Assembly (NCBI GenBank): GCA_903917345.1
Contig: CAIXAE010000008.1
Span: forward strand, 62,001 to 126,000
Direction: 5' to 3'
Source: an uncultured Methylococcaceae bacterium
GTDB lineage: Bacteria; Pseudomonadota; Gammaproteobacteria; Methylococcales; Methylomonadaceae
DNA: 64,000 nucleotides
Under the pieces are notes generated by a model. That model searched no databases, had not been told where the DNA came from, and was given only the letters and a program-made list of their open reading frames with translations. Shown piece after piece: positions 12,041-22,824 of this stretch. Position 1 is the stretch's first letter, and every line of letters starts with the position of its first letter. Both the position numbers and the translations under genes were made by a program.

Positions 12041-12742
12041 TTAATGCAAGTCACTAGGTGAATTTCGTTTTAACTTGGCTCCTAATTTAGCAAGTAAACG
12101 CGTCAATTGTTCAGAATAAATTACAGACATGAGTACAATAGCAGCTCCTATTAGAATGCTAAAAGCAAGTATCGCGTAAGACAATTGATTCCAATTTGTG
12201 TTGTATAAATCAGCTTTAATGGGCTCGCTAATGCCCGGGATACTGGGCAGGTCTCCGTCACCACCCTCTACTTTCAATTGAGCTTTCATCCCCTTTTCCA
12301 TATGCTGAGGGAGTTCACAATGCACTAAGTAGGTTTTCTTTTGGCTAGGTAATATTAGTGATGCTTGCAGTTGACCAGTGCCGTTAAGTTCTAAATGGAA
12401 CATGCCATCTGGATATAAATAACCCGGTAAACCATGAATCATCAATTGATGGCGTATTTGATCATCATTAATGAATGTTATGTTGATTTTAGCGCAGGGT
12501 TTTACATTCCATTCCTGTGTATCAAAGGCGAACATCTTGCCGGTAAATTTCTCTGCATACTGTTGACCTGCATGTATTGTAATATCCTTATTTTCAGATA
12601 TTTGTGGACAATCACGCGGCAATTGATCTGGGTTTGCATTCATAATCATGCCCGTTTCATCCATAATCATTCCACCATGCTCCATAGCGAAAACAGGTTG
12701 ATATAAACTGATGAATAGTAAACCGATTAAGATTTGCTTCAT
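12041..12742 (-). CDS. Cupredoxin-domain protein with C-terminal TM anchor
   Basis: RHQLMIHGLP...YLVHCELPQHMEKGM type-I copper ligands; C-terminal hydrophobic helix. Confidence 0.8.
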   Translation of the reverse strand: MKQILIGLLFISLYQPVFAMEHGGMIMDETGMIMNANPDQLPRDCPQISENKDITIHAGQQYAEKFTGKMFAFDTQEWNVKPCAKINITFINDDQIRHQLMIHGLPGYLYPDGMFHLELNGTGQLQASLILPSQKKTYLVHCELPQHMEKGMKAQLKVEGGDGDLPSIPGISEPIKADLYNTNWNQLSYAILAFSILIGAAIVLMSVIYSEQLTRLLAKLGAKLKRNSPSDLH

Positions 12743-14409
12743 GATTTAAATTTCCTTTTAATAACCAGTATTAGCAAGACAAATAACCCTACCAATAGTC
12801 CAATCGCCGCACCAAACAGTAACATTTGCAAATAATTAGGCTCGAGGATACCAGCATCCCCCAATAATGCGCCAAATGAACCTTCTGTCCATACCGCTTG
12901 TCTTTTTGCGTAATACTCTTTGTTAAATACTTGATCTAATAGATGCTCATGCATTTTTGGCATGCCATGTTCATCTAATAAGGCTTTATAAGCCAGTATA
13001 GCCATATTGCCGCCAGGTTCTATGCCATCAGTCGTTGTTCCTGTTGGGACATGGTCATGAAACATCCATAAGCCTGGGCCGTAACTGTGTAGCCCATCAT
13101 TTTGTGTTTTAAGATGCACGTCATTACGTTGAGCAGTCGCCATATCTAGCACATCGCGAGTAATTTGTTGTGCTTGGGTCAAGTCAACACCATCTAAGGC
13201 TGTTATTGTGGCTTTATGACCGTGAATATGGAGGGCAATAGCACTCCGTTGAAAATTAGCGACGTGTAATTTAATATCTTCGTTCTCAGAAGATATAATC
13301 ATTGAATCTCGAAGTGTATAAGGGAATGAGTGGCCGTTGAGCAAGAAGTAGTTTTCAAAGGACTCTGTCATATTGTAATCACGTGCCATATGCTGAGCAA
13401 CTAGGCGTGGATCATTTGCTTCTTGAATGATATGAGCCAGTTTTTTATCAATAGATTGATAATGTAGATCATATTCTTGGTTATATTCCTTTTTCACTGC
13501 GACAGAAGGGTGACGTACCACGCCAGCACCTACATTGAATGTCTGCAGCCAATTATTAGGATGATTTTCTTCAACTATAAACATCCCCCCTAAACCCATC
13601 ATAAAATGTTGTGCAGTTTGCACATGGCAATGATAAAGCATAGTGCCTACGTGTCTGGGTTGTATTTCATAGGTATGACTTTTTCCAGGAAATACAGCAT
13701 GCTCTTCCATGCCATCGTTATCTTCACCTTTAGCAGTCATCCAAGGATGATCTACACCATGCAAATGTATCGTGTGAGGTAAATAATGCGTATTCTCTAA
13801 GGTGACATAGACTTTATCACCCTGCTCAACTCGTATGACAGGTGAGGGGGCTCTTAATAAAGGATTGGAGACTAATGAGTTGTAATTTTTTACCGCCATA
13901 CCTCTGGATTTTGGCGCATATACCCATAAGCCAGGTTGAATGCCAGGAGCAACGTCAAATGTATTGATTAAAAATTCACCATCAGGGCTAGAGCCATTTA
14001 ATTCAACGACTTCTAACTTGATATTGATGATATCAGGGTCTCCGTCTTTATCTAAATCTTCTCCCATGATTAAGGCATCCTGCGCAAAGTCAGTATGCAT
14101 CAATGTCCCCATCGAAACATTGTTAGTACCTCTAACCGAAGTTGCAACTTCATAGGGATTATCTGGCTCACAATCGGGTGATGCATTAATGGAGACATCT
14201 TCAATAACTTGCGCAGCACGCCATTCTGGATGCAAATTAGAACAAGGTTTTTCAATGTTGCTATTGTCTTTTGCTTGATTGTATATGGTGTCGGGTGGAT
14301 TGATACCCGCTTTATTGTATTGATGAGGGTAAGTGTAATAAATAATGTAAATTGCACCTGCCATTAAGCAAAGTACAACAAGTGATGTAATGATCTTTTT
14401 TAATGACAT
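12739..14409 (-). CDS. Multicopper oxidase, membrane-anchored
   Basis: HLHGVDHPW, LYHCHVQTAQHFMMGLGGMF, HIHGHKATI, MFHDHVPTG copper motifs; TM helices at both ends. Confidence 0.88.
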   Translation of the reverse strand: MSLKKIITSLVVLCLMAGAIYIIYYTYPHQYNKAGINPPDTIYNQAKDNSNIEKPCSNLHPEWRAAQVIEDVSINASPDCEPDNPYEVATSVRGTNNVSMGTLMHTDFAQDALIMGEDLDKDGDPDIINIKLEVVELNGSSPDGEFLINTFDVAPGIQPGLWVYAPKSRGMAVKNYNSLVSNPLLRAPSPVIRVEQGDKVYVTLENTHYLPHTIHLHGVDHPWMTAKGEDNDGMEEHAVFPGKSHTYEIQPRHVGTMLYHCHVQTAQHFMMGLGGMFIVEENHPNNWLQTFNVGAGVVRHPSVAVKKEYNQEYDLHYQSIDKKLAHIIQEANDPRLVAQHMARDYNMTESFENYFLLNGHSFPYTLRDSMIISSENEDIKLHVANFQRSAIALHIHGHKATITALDGVDLTQAQQITRDVLDMATAQRNDVHLKTQNDGLHSYGPGLWMFHDHVPTGTTTDGIEPGGNMAILAYKALLDEHGMPKMHEHLLDQVFNKEYYAKRQAVWTEGSFGALLGDAGILEPNYLQMLLFGAAIGLLVGLFVLLILVIKRKFKS

Positions 14410-14500
14410 GTTTTAGGAAACATATGAAGTAGTGATAGGTGTATTGTAAGTCGGTGCTTGGATAAAACCTAATGCAATTGCAATCAGTTAAATGTGTAGA

Positions 14501-15109
14501 TTAGGCCGCTTTACGTTTATGCCAAATAATAAAACCCGTTATCAAGAACAATAATGGCAAGATAAGCAGATTTACGAAATTCATAAGTGATATCTGCGTA
14601 TCTGATAAATCTAATGTCAGTCCACTATTTGTTTTGGGTTGAATGTTGACTGATTGGCTATCTATATTTGCTAATTTTAAGAATGACTTAGTTAAAGAGT
14701 TTTCATCAATATAGTCTAGTTTCACAATACGATTCTGGTATTCAATAAGAATAATCCCTTCAGAATTAGTATCAATAGCTTGGGCTACTTCAGGGTTTAA
14801 TTGTGGATCTATAAAACTTAAAGTGAGATTTGATTTTTTTTCTTTGTATAGATTAACTAATTGCGATATTTGACTTCGTATTGATTGTCCTTTTTCAATA
14901 TAGGCCGTGATAAGGATTGGGTCAGGCAACGCATTCAAAGCCTTTTGACTATCTAAAGATAAAGTATTACTTGCACTAGTAGTAATATCTATCTGTAATA
15001 TATAGTTATTACTTAGCCATCCAATCGTGATTATCAACATAATACTAATCATTGTGGTAAAACTGTTTTTCATACGTATTCGCAGATTAATGTGCGTTAT
15101 TAAAGTCAT
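14501..15109 (-). CDS. Short GldG-like component of an ABC-2 transporter (TM - soluble domain - TM)
   Basis: Overlaps the permease gene by 4 bp; DITTSASNTLSLDSQKALNALPDPILITAYI pattern of GldG-type substrate-interaction domain. Confidence 0.6.
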   Translation of the reverse strand: MTLITHINLRIRMKNSFTTMISIMLIITIGWLSNNYILQIDITTSASNTLSLDSQKALNALPDPILITAYIEKGQSIRSQISQLVNLYKEKKSNLTLSFIDPQLNPEVAQAIDTNSEGIILIEYQNRIVKLDYIDENSLTKSFLKLANIDSQSVNIQPKTNSGLTLDLSDTQISLMNFVNLLILPLLFLITGFIIWHKRKAA

Positions 15110-15861
15110 TTTTGTGAACGATAATTAGCAAGACAGTAGATTGATGAAACGATAAAGAAAGCAACAAACAATATAAAATACAAAATATCATTAGTACTTA
15201 AAAGGCCTGTTTGAATATTTTGAAAATGATTTAATAGTGACAAATATTCTAGTAACTCATTGGGCTGGTCACTCATGGTCTTACTGATATTGAATAGCCA
15301 CAGAATTAATAAAATGCCAAAAGTACCGATAGCTGCAACAGTAGGATGATCTACTAACGTGGACATGAACAAGCCTGTTGATGTGAATGCTCCCACTAAC
15401 AAAGTAATTGCCAATACATTAGCTAAGTACTTGCCCATATCAAGATCTCCACCTATTAATAATGATAGTGGCATGAGAGCTATAAGGATAACAATGAGCC
15501 ATAGCAAAGCTAACGTCCCCAAGTATTTACCCAAAATAATATCAGTGTCTGAGAGAGGAGCGGCAAGCAATAGAGGCAAAGTTTTATTACGACGCTCTTC
15601 GGAAATGACTCTCATCGTTAACAATGGAGTCACTAACAATAAAATGATAGCGGCGTTGCTAAATAGCGGAGTCACAACTATGTCAGTCAAACCGGGTGCA
15701 CCATCAATTCCAACTAAATTAGCTTGCATTAAATCAAAAGTTTCAACTTGTGTTAAGTATAGATAACTAAGAATAATTTGTAAGACTGCAAATAACACCC
15801 ACGCTAAGGGCGTTTTAAAATGACTTTTAAATTCTTGTATCGCAATAGTAAAGATCATCAT
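15106..15861 (-). CDS. ABC-2 transporter permease (GldF/NosY-like)
   Basis: Six hydrophobic segments; RVISEERRNKTLPLLLAAPLSDTDIILGKYLG motif. Confidence 0.85.
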   Translation of the reverse strand: MMIFTIAIQEFKSHFKTPLAWVLFAVLQIILSYLYLTQVETFDLMQANLVGIDGAPGLTDIVVTPLFSNAAIILLLVTPLLTMRVISEERRNKTLPLLLAAPLSDTDIILGKYLGTLALLWLIVILIALMPLSLLIGGDLDMGKYLANVLAITLLVGAFTSTGLFMSTLVDHPTVAAIGTFGILLILWLFNISKTMSDQPNELLEYLSLLNHFQNIQTGLLSTNDILYFILFVAFFIVSSIYCLANYRSQK

Positions 15862-16784
15862 TGATTATTTGCCTTCGTTAAACCAATAAATAAAGCCTCT
15901 ATATTTTGATTACTGGGGGACATCTCTATTAGCCCCCAACCCTTAATAATGATGGTTTTGGAAATTTCTTGGGTGGGGTCTTGTGTGGGTTTAAAATTGA
16001 TTTTGAATCGATTATTTGATAAGACTTCAAGGTTGCACACACCTTCAATAGACAAGATAGGTTCGGCATCAATAGGGAAAACGGTTTTAATAATCAAACT
16101 ACTTTCATTCATAGATTGGGTGATTGAATCGACACGTTCTTTTGCAATTAATTTACCTTGATTAATGATCTGCAAATGAGTACAGGTTTCATGAACTTCA
16201 GTCAAAATATGTGTAGATAGAATAACGGCATGATCTTGTCTTAATTCTCTGATGAGCTCACGTATTTCAATAATTTGCAGTGGATCTAATCCAACAGTTG
16301 GCTCATCTAGAATAATTACATCAGGGTTGTGAATAATAGCTTGAGCAATGCCAATGCGTTGCTGGAAGCCTTTTGATAAATGAGCTATTAGACGATTTGT
16401 TACACTCGTTAAACCGCAACGTATTAACACTTTATCTAGCGCCAGATTTATATCTGACTTAGGTATGGCGTGTAACTGCCCGCAATAAAACAAAAACTCT
16501 CTTACGCTCAGATCTTTATAAAGTGGGGGTGTGTCAGGTAAATAACCAATACTACGTTTAGCTAATAAGGGTTCTCTAAGAATATCTACTCCATTAATTT
16601 TTATGGATCCTAGGCTGGGAGCAAGGCAGCCACTTAGCATTTGCATGGTAGTTGTTTTTCCGGCACCGTTAATGCCCAAAAAGCCAAGTACTTCTCCTTT
16701 CTTTACCGTGAAATTGATGTTATCAACGGCTATTAACTTCCCAAAATAACGGCTGAGATGTTCAACTTCAATTAAAGTAGACAT
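15858..16784 (-). CDS. ABC transporter ATP-binding protein (GldA/NosF-like)
   Basis: GINGAGKTT Walker A, LSKGFQQRIGIAQAIIHNPDVIILDEPTVGLDP. Confidence 0.93.
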   Translation of the reverse strand: MSTLIEVEHLSRYFGKLIAVDNINFTVKKGEVLGFLGINGAGKTTTMQMLSGCLAPSLGSIKINGVDILREPLLAKRSIGYLPDTPPLYKDLSVREFLFYCGQLHAIPKSDINLALDKVLIRCGLTSVTNRLIAHLSKGFQQRIGIAQAIIHNPDVIILDEPTVGLDPLQIIEIRELIRELRQDHAVILSTHILTEVHETCTHLQIINQGKLIAKERVDSITQSMNESSLIIKTVFPIDAEPILSIEGVCNLEVLSNNRFKINFKPTQDPTQEISKTIIIKGWGLIEMSPSNQNIEALFIGLTKANNQ

Positions 16785-16794
16785 ACTAAAACGA

Positions 16795-17418
16795 TCAAAT
16801 TTGATTCAATAGCTCTTGTAATTCAGCTTGAATTTTTTTGCGGTAAAAAAGGAACTTCCAACGCGTACCACCGCATTGGCGCCATAAAATGGCTGAGCGA
16901 ATCCCCGCTAACAAACAGGTTCTTATTTTATTAGCTGTTTCATTTCTTGATAAATAATCAGGATTGCCATTGACCATAATTCTAGGTTGTAACGTACTGA
17001 TAGTATTCTGGTAAATCTCACTAAAATTTGCCAATACATTGTCATGTAATGGCCCAAAATGTTCGCTCTGTGATTGAGCCTTAACAATCCCGGTATTGAT
17101 GATTTGTAATAAATCTTTACGACTTGATAACTGGTTTTCTAGAAATACTAAACTTGCTGAATAGCGTGCTTGTTCAGGATTAGGAATTTTAAGTCCCACC
17201 ATTTGAACATTGAGTTGATTAATACCGAGTGTAAGCGCACCTAAACTGCCGTAGACATCGATAACACTGTCAGAGTCAATCTTAAGTAAACTTGAAACAC
17301 ATGCTTCGAATGCGTCTTGATCACAGCTGCCTTTTACAGCAAGTTGTTGTACTAATGCAGCTGCTTGCGCAATACCTGCTAGCGCTATTGTTTGATTTGT
17401 AATCGTATTAAGTTGCAT
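16795..17418 (-). CDS. hflD: High frequency lysogenization protein HflD homologue
   Basis: TIALAGIAQAAALVQQLAVKG... and C-terminal IRTCLLAGIRSAILWRQCGGTRWKFLFYRKKI. Confidence 0.93.
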   Translation of the reverse strand: MQLNTITNQTIALAGIAQAAALVQQLAVKGSCDQDAFEACVSSLLKIDSDSVIDVYGSLGALTLGINQLNVQMVGLKIPNPEQARYSASLVFLENQLSSRKDLLQIINTGIVKAQSQSEHFGPLHDNVLANFSEIYQNTISTLQPRIMVNGNPDYLSRNETANKIRTCLLAGIRSAILWRQCGGTRWKFLFYRKKIQAELQELLNQI

Positions 17419-17580
17419 AGGTAGTTCAAAAAACGTGATGTAAATAGATATGACAGCATTGTAACTGATGCCGGTTTATTTAAATATATCAGCCAATGAG
17501 ATTACTACAAGTTGTATCATATTTACTGGCTTTTAGTCGAATGTGATATAAAGTATTAACGCCCAAAATAAGGAGAAGAG

Positions 17581-17790
17581 ATGATTCAAAATAGAATATT
17601 AAACGTATCTGGTATGAAATGTGGCGGTTGTGAAGCTAATGTAATCGGTAAGTTATCGCCAATCAAGGGTGTTATATCTGTTACTGCTGAGTTTAAAGCG
17701 GATAAAGTAACTCTTGAATTTGACGATAAACTTACAGACCTAGACTCTCTAACAAAAGTTATCACAATTGCTGGATTTACGGTAATTTGA
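17581..17790 (+). CDS. Heavy-metal-associated (CopZ-like) copper chaperone
   Basis: [12 protein letters not shown] metal-binding CxxC; precedes copA. Confidence 0.9.
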   Translation: MIQNRILNVSGMKCGGCEANVIGKLSPIKGVISVTAEFKADKVTLEFDDKLTDLDSLTKVITIAGFTVI

Positions 17791-20030
17791 GCATGAAGAC
17801 TCGTGTAGGGCAGGATGAAATACAACTTTCTATATTTGGTATGCGATGCGCTGGTTGTGTCAGTGCAATTGAAGGTGCATTATCTGTACTTGACGGTGTT
17901 ACATCGGTTAATGTTAACTTCGCTGATCATTCTGCTTTAATTAAAGGAAAAGTTTCAACTGAACTTTTAATTAGTACGATAAAGGCAGCTGGATTCGATG
18001 CGGCTGCCATGGCGGCGTTTGAAGATGTAGAAGCACAAGAGCAATTAGAGTTACTCCGTTATAAAAAACTTATGAATAAAGCCGCCGTAGCAGGTGCTTT
18101 TGGTGTGTTCTTAATGCTATCTGAAATGCTGGGTTGGCTACCCGAAATGTCTACACCGATTGGGCGTTGGTTTTGGCCAGAAATGGCCATAGTGACATTA
18201 GCGGTATTGATTTATTCGGGTTGGCATTTTTACAGCGGTGCATACAAATCCTTACTCTTAAAGCAAGCCAATATGGACACTCTAATTGCATTGGGTACTG
18301 GTTCTGCTTGGATTTATTCTTGTATCGTTATTGATTACTCAGAGTATTTGCCTAGCTTAGCCAAGCATGCTTATTTTGAAGCTGCAGTGGTTATTTTAGC
18401 TTTCATTAATTTAGGCACTGGCTTGGAAACACTTGCTAGAGGGAAAACTTCAAGTGCTATTCGCCAACTCATTGGTTTACAGCCCAGAACAGCACGCGTT
18501 ATTAGAGACGGAGTAGATATTGATATCCCTATCGAGCAAGTAGGATTAGGTGAATCATTACGCATAAGACCCGGTGAAAAAATTCCTGTCGATGGGATTT
18601 TAATAGAAGGCTCTTCTTCCATTGATGAATCGATGTTAACGGGAGAATCCTTACCTTCTGAAAAATACGCAGGGTCAGAAGTGGTGGCTGGCACCGTTAA
18701 TTTAACAGGTAGTTTTATATTTAAAGCCACTCGTATAGGTTTAAATACGGCTTTAGCTCAAATCATAAAAAGCGTTAAACAAGCCCAAAGTAGTAAACCT
18801 GAAATTGCGCGCTTAGCTGATAGAATCTCGGGCATCTTTGTACCCACTGTAGTCGTAATATCATTCGTCACTTTTTTTATATGGCTTGCCATAGGTCCAG
18901 ATCCATCAATATCATATGCTTTTGTCACCTCAATGACGGTATTAGTTATTGCTTGTCCTTGTGCTTTAGGATTAGCAACACCCATATCGATCATAGTGGC
19001 AGTGGGTAGAGCTGCGCAGTTAGGTATTTTGATACGTAAAGGTGATGCATTACAAACAGTCGGTAAAATTACGTGTTTACTATTAGATAAGACTGGCACT
19101 CTGACACAAGGTAAACCCGTTGTATCTAATGTAGAAGTGTTAAATAAAAATTACACTATCAATCAAGTTATACAATTAGCCGCTAGTATAGAAGTAGGAT
19201 CTGAACATCCTTTAGGAACTGCGATTGTTGCTGAAGCGGAGAATAATAATTTAGAACTGTTACACATCGAACACTTCGAAGCTGAATCTGGTTTTGGTGT
19301 AAAAGCCATCATTGATGATCAGTTTATTGCGTTGGGAAATACGGCATTCATGGATACTCTTAATGTAAACATATCCGACACAGGAAATCTTCTTAATACT
19401 CTCGCCATTCAAGGGCAAACACCTATTATGTTGGCGGTTAATAATGCCTTAGTCGGTATCATTTCAATTACTGATCCCATAAAAATAGATTCGCCTCAAG
19501 CTATCAAGCGTTTTCAGGACTTAGGTATCCGCGTGATTATGGTAACGGGTGATAATGTAACTACAGCAACTGCCGTTGCCAAAAGGGCAGGAATAACAGA
19601 AATCAGAGCACAAATTTTACCTCATGATAAAGCCGATATCGTTAAAGAGTTGCAAACACAAGGTGAAATTGTAGGTATGGTGGGTGATGGTATCAATGAT
19701 GCACCTGCATTAGCGCAAGCAGATGTTGGCATCGCTATCGGTACAGGTACTGACATAGCGATTGAAAGTGCCGATATCGTTATCTTACAAGGTTCATTAG
19801 TTAAAGTTGCAGAAGTTATACAGTTATCTAAATTGACGGTAAGCAACATCAAACAAAATTTACTGGGTGCATTTTTCTACAATACCATCAGTATTCCTGT
19901 CGCAACTGGATTGTTGTATCCCTTTTTTGGCATTCTATTAAATCCCATGATTGCGGGTGCCGCTATGGCAATGTCATCACTCACTGTTGTTAGCAATGCC
20001 AATCGCTTAAGATGGTTAAAAATTGATTAA
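17787..20030 (+). CDS. copA: Copper-translocating P-type ATPase
   Basis: [53 protein letters not shown]. Confidence 0.96.
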   Translation: MSMKTRVGQDEIQLSIFGMRCAGCVSAIEGALSVLDGVTSVNVNFADHSALIKGKVSTELLISTIKAAGFDAAAMAAFEDVEAQEQLELLRYKKLMNKAAVAGAFGVFLMLSEMLGWLPEMSTPIGRWFWPEMAIVTLAVLIYSGWHFYSGAYKSLLLKQANMDTLIALGTGSAWIYSCIVIDYSEYLPSLAKHAYFEAAVVILAFINLGTGLETLARGKTSSAIRQLIGLQPRTARVIRDGVDIDIPIEQVGLGESLRIRPGEKIPVDGILIEGSSSIDESMLTGESLPSEKYAGSEVVAGTVNLTGSFIFKATRIGLNTALAQIIKSVKQAQSSKPEIARLADRISGIFVPTVVVISFVTFFIWLAIGPDPSISYAFVTSMTVLVIACPCALGLATPISIIVAVGRAAQLGILIRKGDALQTVGKITCLLLDKTGTLTQGKPVVSNVEVLNKNYTINQVIQLAASIEVGSEHPLGTAIVAEAENNNLELLHIEHFEAESGFGVKAIIDDQFIALGNTAFMDTLNVNISDTGNLLNTLAIQGQTPIMLAVNNALVGIISITDPIKIDSPQAIKRFQDLGIRVIMVTGDNVTTATAVAKRAGITEIRAQILPHDKADIVKELQTQGEIVGMVGDGINDAPALAQADVGIAIGTGTDIAIESADIVILQGSLVKVAEVIQLSKLTVSNIKQNLLGAFFYNTISIPVATGLLYPFFGILLNPMIAGAAMAMSSLTVVSNANRLRWLKID

Positions 20031-20160
20031 TACGAAGCATTAAATGTTTTAAAACTGCCCTAATTACAAAATATCCTACATTTATCAGCTTGATGACTGG
20101 CATTAACCTGCTGTTCAAATTAAAATGTCTTATTAATATTGATGACATGAATAAATTATC

Positions 20161-21096
20161 GTGCTTAACACCCCTGACGGACCCTTAATGACTGATCACA
20201 AACTTACCCATCTTAAAGAGCTAGAAGCAGAGAGTATTCATATAATTCGAGAAGTTGCTGCTGAATTTGAACGTCCAGTCATGTTGTATTCAGTGGGAAA
20301 AGATTCTGCCGTTATGTTGCATTTAACGATGAAAGCTTTTTATCCGGGTAAACCGCCATTCCCAATGATGCATGTGGATACCACATGGAAATTTAAGGAA
20401 ATGATTGAGTTCCGTGATCAAATGGTCGAAAAGTTAGGCTTGGAACTATTGGTACATGTTAATCAAGATGGCGTTGATCAAGGCATTGGTCCTTTTACAC
20501 ATGGTAGTAAAAAACATACTGACGTCATGAAAACTGACGGTCTTAAGCAGGCGCTTGATAAATATCAATTTGATGCGGCCTTTGGTGGAGCACGTCGCGA
20601 TGAAGAAAAATCTCGCGCTAAAGAACGTGTATATTCTTTCCGTGACAAAAATCATCGCTGGGACCCTAAAAACCAACGACCAGAACTTTGGAATATCTAT
20701 AACGGTAAAATTGATAAAGGCGAAAGTATTCGTGTCTTCCCATTATCAAATTGGACCGAGCTTGATATCTGGCAGTACATCCATTTAGAAAACATCCCTA
20801 TCGTGCCTTTATATTTTGCTAAAGAGCGTCCGGTTGTTAATCGCGATGGCATGTTAATTATGGTGGATGATGATCGTATGCCAATTGGACCTGATGAAAA
20901 AGTAGAAATGAAGAAAGTGCGATTCCGTACGTTGGGTTGTTACCCCTTAACTGGTGCAGTTGAATCTGAAGCGACAACATTACCTGAGATCATTCAAGAA
21001 ATGTTATTAACCACGACCTCTGAACGCCAAGGTCGCTTGATAGATCATGATCAATCAGGGTCTATGGAACAGAAAAAGCGCGAAGGTTATTTCTAA
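20161..21096 (+). CDS. cysD: Sulfate adenylyltransferase subunit 2
   Basis: [37 protein letters not shown]; followed by cysN. Start probably at internal ATG 20188. Confidence 0.97.
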   Translation: MLNTPDGPLMTDHKLTHLKELEAESIHIIREVAAEFERPVMLYSVGKDSAVMLHLTMKAFYPGKPPFPMMHVDTTWKFKEMIEFRDQMVEKLGLELLVHVNQDGVDQGIGPFTHGSKKHTDVMKTDGLKQALDKYQFDAAFGGARRDEEKSRAKERVYSFRDKNHRWDPKNQRPELWNIYNGKIDKGESIRVFPLSNWTELDIWQYIHLENIPIVPLYFAKERPVVNRDGMLIMVDDDRMPIGPDEKVEMKKVRFRTLGCYPLTGAVESEATTLPEIIQEMLLTTTSERQGRLIDHDQSGSMEQKKREGYF

Positions 21097-21138
21097 TAAC
21101 TCGATCACTGTCATCATTACTGGAATTCAGAGAACACC

Positions 21139-22764
21139 ATGTCACACCAATCAGATTTAATTAGTACCGATATTAATGCGTATTTAGCACAACACGAAAA
21201 CAAAGAACTATTGCGTTTCTTGACGTGCGGTAACGTAGATGATGGCAAAAGCACCTTAATTGGCCGCTTATTGCACGATTCAAAAATGATTTATGAAGAT
21301 CAATTAGCGGCTGTCCAAGCTGACAGCGTTAAATCGGGGACTACAGGTACGGGTAAAATTGATTTAGCTTTATTAGTAGATGGTTTACAAGCCGAACGTG
21401 AGCAGGGCATTACGATCGATGTGGCGTATCGCTATTTTTCGACGTCCACTCGTAAATTTATTATAGCGGACACCCCAGGCCATGAACAATATACGCGTAA
21501 CATGGCAACCGGAGCTTCCACTTGTGATTTAGCGATTATTTTGATTGATGCGCGTTATGGTGTGCAAACTCAAACTAAACGTCATAGTTTTATCGCTTCT
21601 TTATTAGGTATTCAGCATATCATCGTGGCTATCAATAAAATGGATTTGATGAGCTATAGTGAAGACACCTTTAATAAAATTAAACAAGATTATTTGAATT
21701 TTACTGACACATTAGATTTAAATGATATTTCGTTTATTCCTATGTCTGCATTGGATGGTGATAATGTTGTTAATCCTAGTGTCAACATGCCATGGTACAC
21801 AGGCCAACCTTTGATGGAAGCCTTGAATACAGTCGAAATTTCGAATGATCATAACTTAACAGATGCTCGTTTTCCGGTGCAATATGTTAACCGCCCTAAT
21901 TTAGATTTCCGTGGATTCTGTGGCACTGTTGCTTCCGGTGTCTTCAAAAAAGGTGATTTAGTCACCGCATTACCTTCAGGTAAAAGTAGCAAGATTAAAG
22001 CGATTGTCACGTATGACGGTGACATAGCTGAAGCCTATCCACCGATGGCAGTCACCTTAACACTAGAAGATGAGATCGACGTTAGTCGTGGTGATATGCT
22101 GGTAGGTAATCAAGCACAAACAACCCTAGTGGCTGATAAATTTACGGCAAACATCGTTTGGATGACTGAGCAAGCCTTAGTGCCAGGCCGTCAATATATA
22201 ATTAAATTAGGTACAAGAAGCGTATCCGGTTCTGTAGCATTGATTCATCATAGAATTGATGTCAATACTTTAGAACACCATGATGCTGCCGCTTTACAAT
22301 TAAATGAAATTGGCTCTTGCACTGTTGCGGTTAATGCCCCTGTTGTATTTGATGCCTATAAACAAAATAAAGGCACCGGTGCATTCATCGTTATTGATAG
22401 ATTAACTAACGGAACCGTCGGCGCTGGTATGATTACGGGCGCGAGTAATGATATTAATCAACACGCTGTGAGTGCAGAAGAAAGATCAGCACGATTCAAC
22501 CAATCACCCGCAGCCATTTCATTGACAGGCGCTACTAGTAAAGCAGTTGCCTATCTCTTAGAAAGAAAGCTATTTGATAATGGACATACGGTGACTGTAT
22601 TAGAAACCTCTGAGCTTAATTTGATTGCCGCTATTAAGAATGCAGGCCTATTAGTGCTTACGTTAAACAGTCCAGCAGATTTTGCAGATGTCATATTTGA
22701 TGCGGATACCCAAACCCTAGAAGACATTTATACAGAACTAAAAGCGCTGACTATTATTTATTAA
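21139..22764 (+). CDS. cysN: Sulfate adenylyltransferase subunit 1 (GTPase)
   Basis: [29 protein letters not shown]; downstream of cysD. Confidence 0.97.
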   Translation: MSHQSDLISTDINAYLAQHENKELLRFLTCGNVDDGKSTLIGRLLHDSKMIYEDQLAAVQADSVKSGTTGTGKIDLALLVDGLQAEREQGITIDVAYRYFSTSTRKFIIADTPGHEQYTRNMATGASTCDLAIILIDARYGVQTQTKRHSFIASLLGIQHIIVAINKMDLMSYSEDTFNKIKQDYLNFTDTLDLNDISFIPMSALDGDNVVNPSVNMPWYTGQPLMEALNTVEISNDHNLTDARFPVQYVNRPNLDFRGFCGTVASGVFKKGDLVTALPSGKSSKIKAIVTYDGDIAEAYPPMAVTLTLEDEIDVSRGDMLVGNQAQTTLVADKFTANIVWMTEQALVPGRQYIIKLGTRSVSGSVALIHHRIDVNTLEHHDAAALQLNEIGSCTVAVNAPVVFDAYKQNKGTGAFIVIDRLTNGTVGAGMITGASNDINQHAVSAEERSARFNQSPAAISLTGATSKAVAYLLERKLFDNGHTVTVLETSELNLIAAIKNAGLLVLTLNSPADFADVIFDADTQTLEDIYTELKALTIIY

Positions 22765-22824
22765 ACCTTAATTTGATATATCCGCACCTCACATAATCTC
22801 CTTCATATAAGCCGGCATTACTAA

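Noticed and set aside
18371-19852. Minus-strand ORFs inside copA (18371-18730, 18758-19099, 19622-19852) and similar antisense ORFs in acs, mfd, sucAB and the ABC exporter
   Set aside because: Shadow ORFs opposite strongly conserved coding regions; no independent support.
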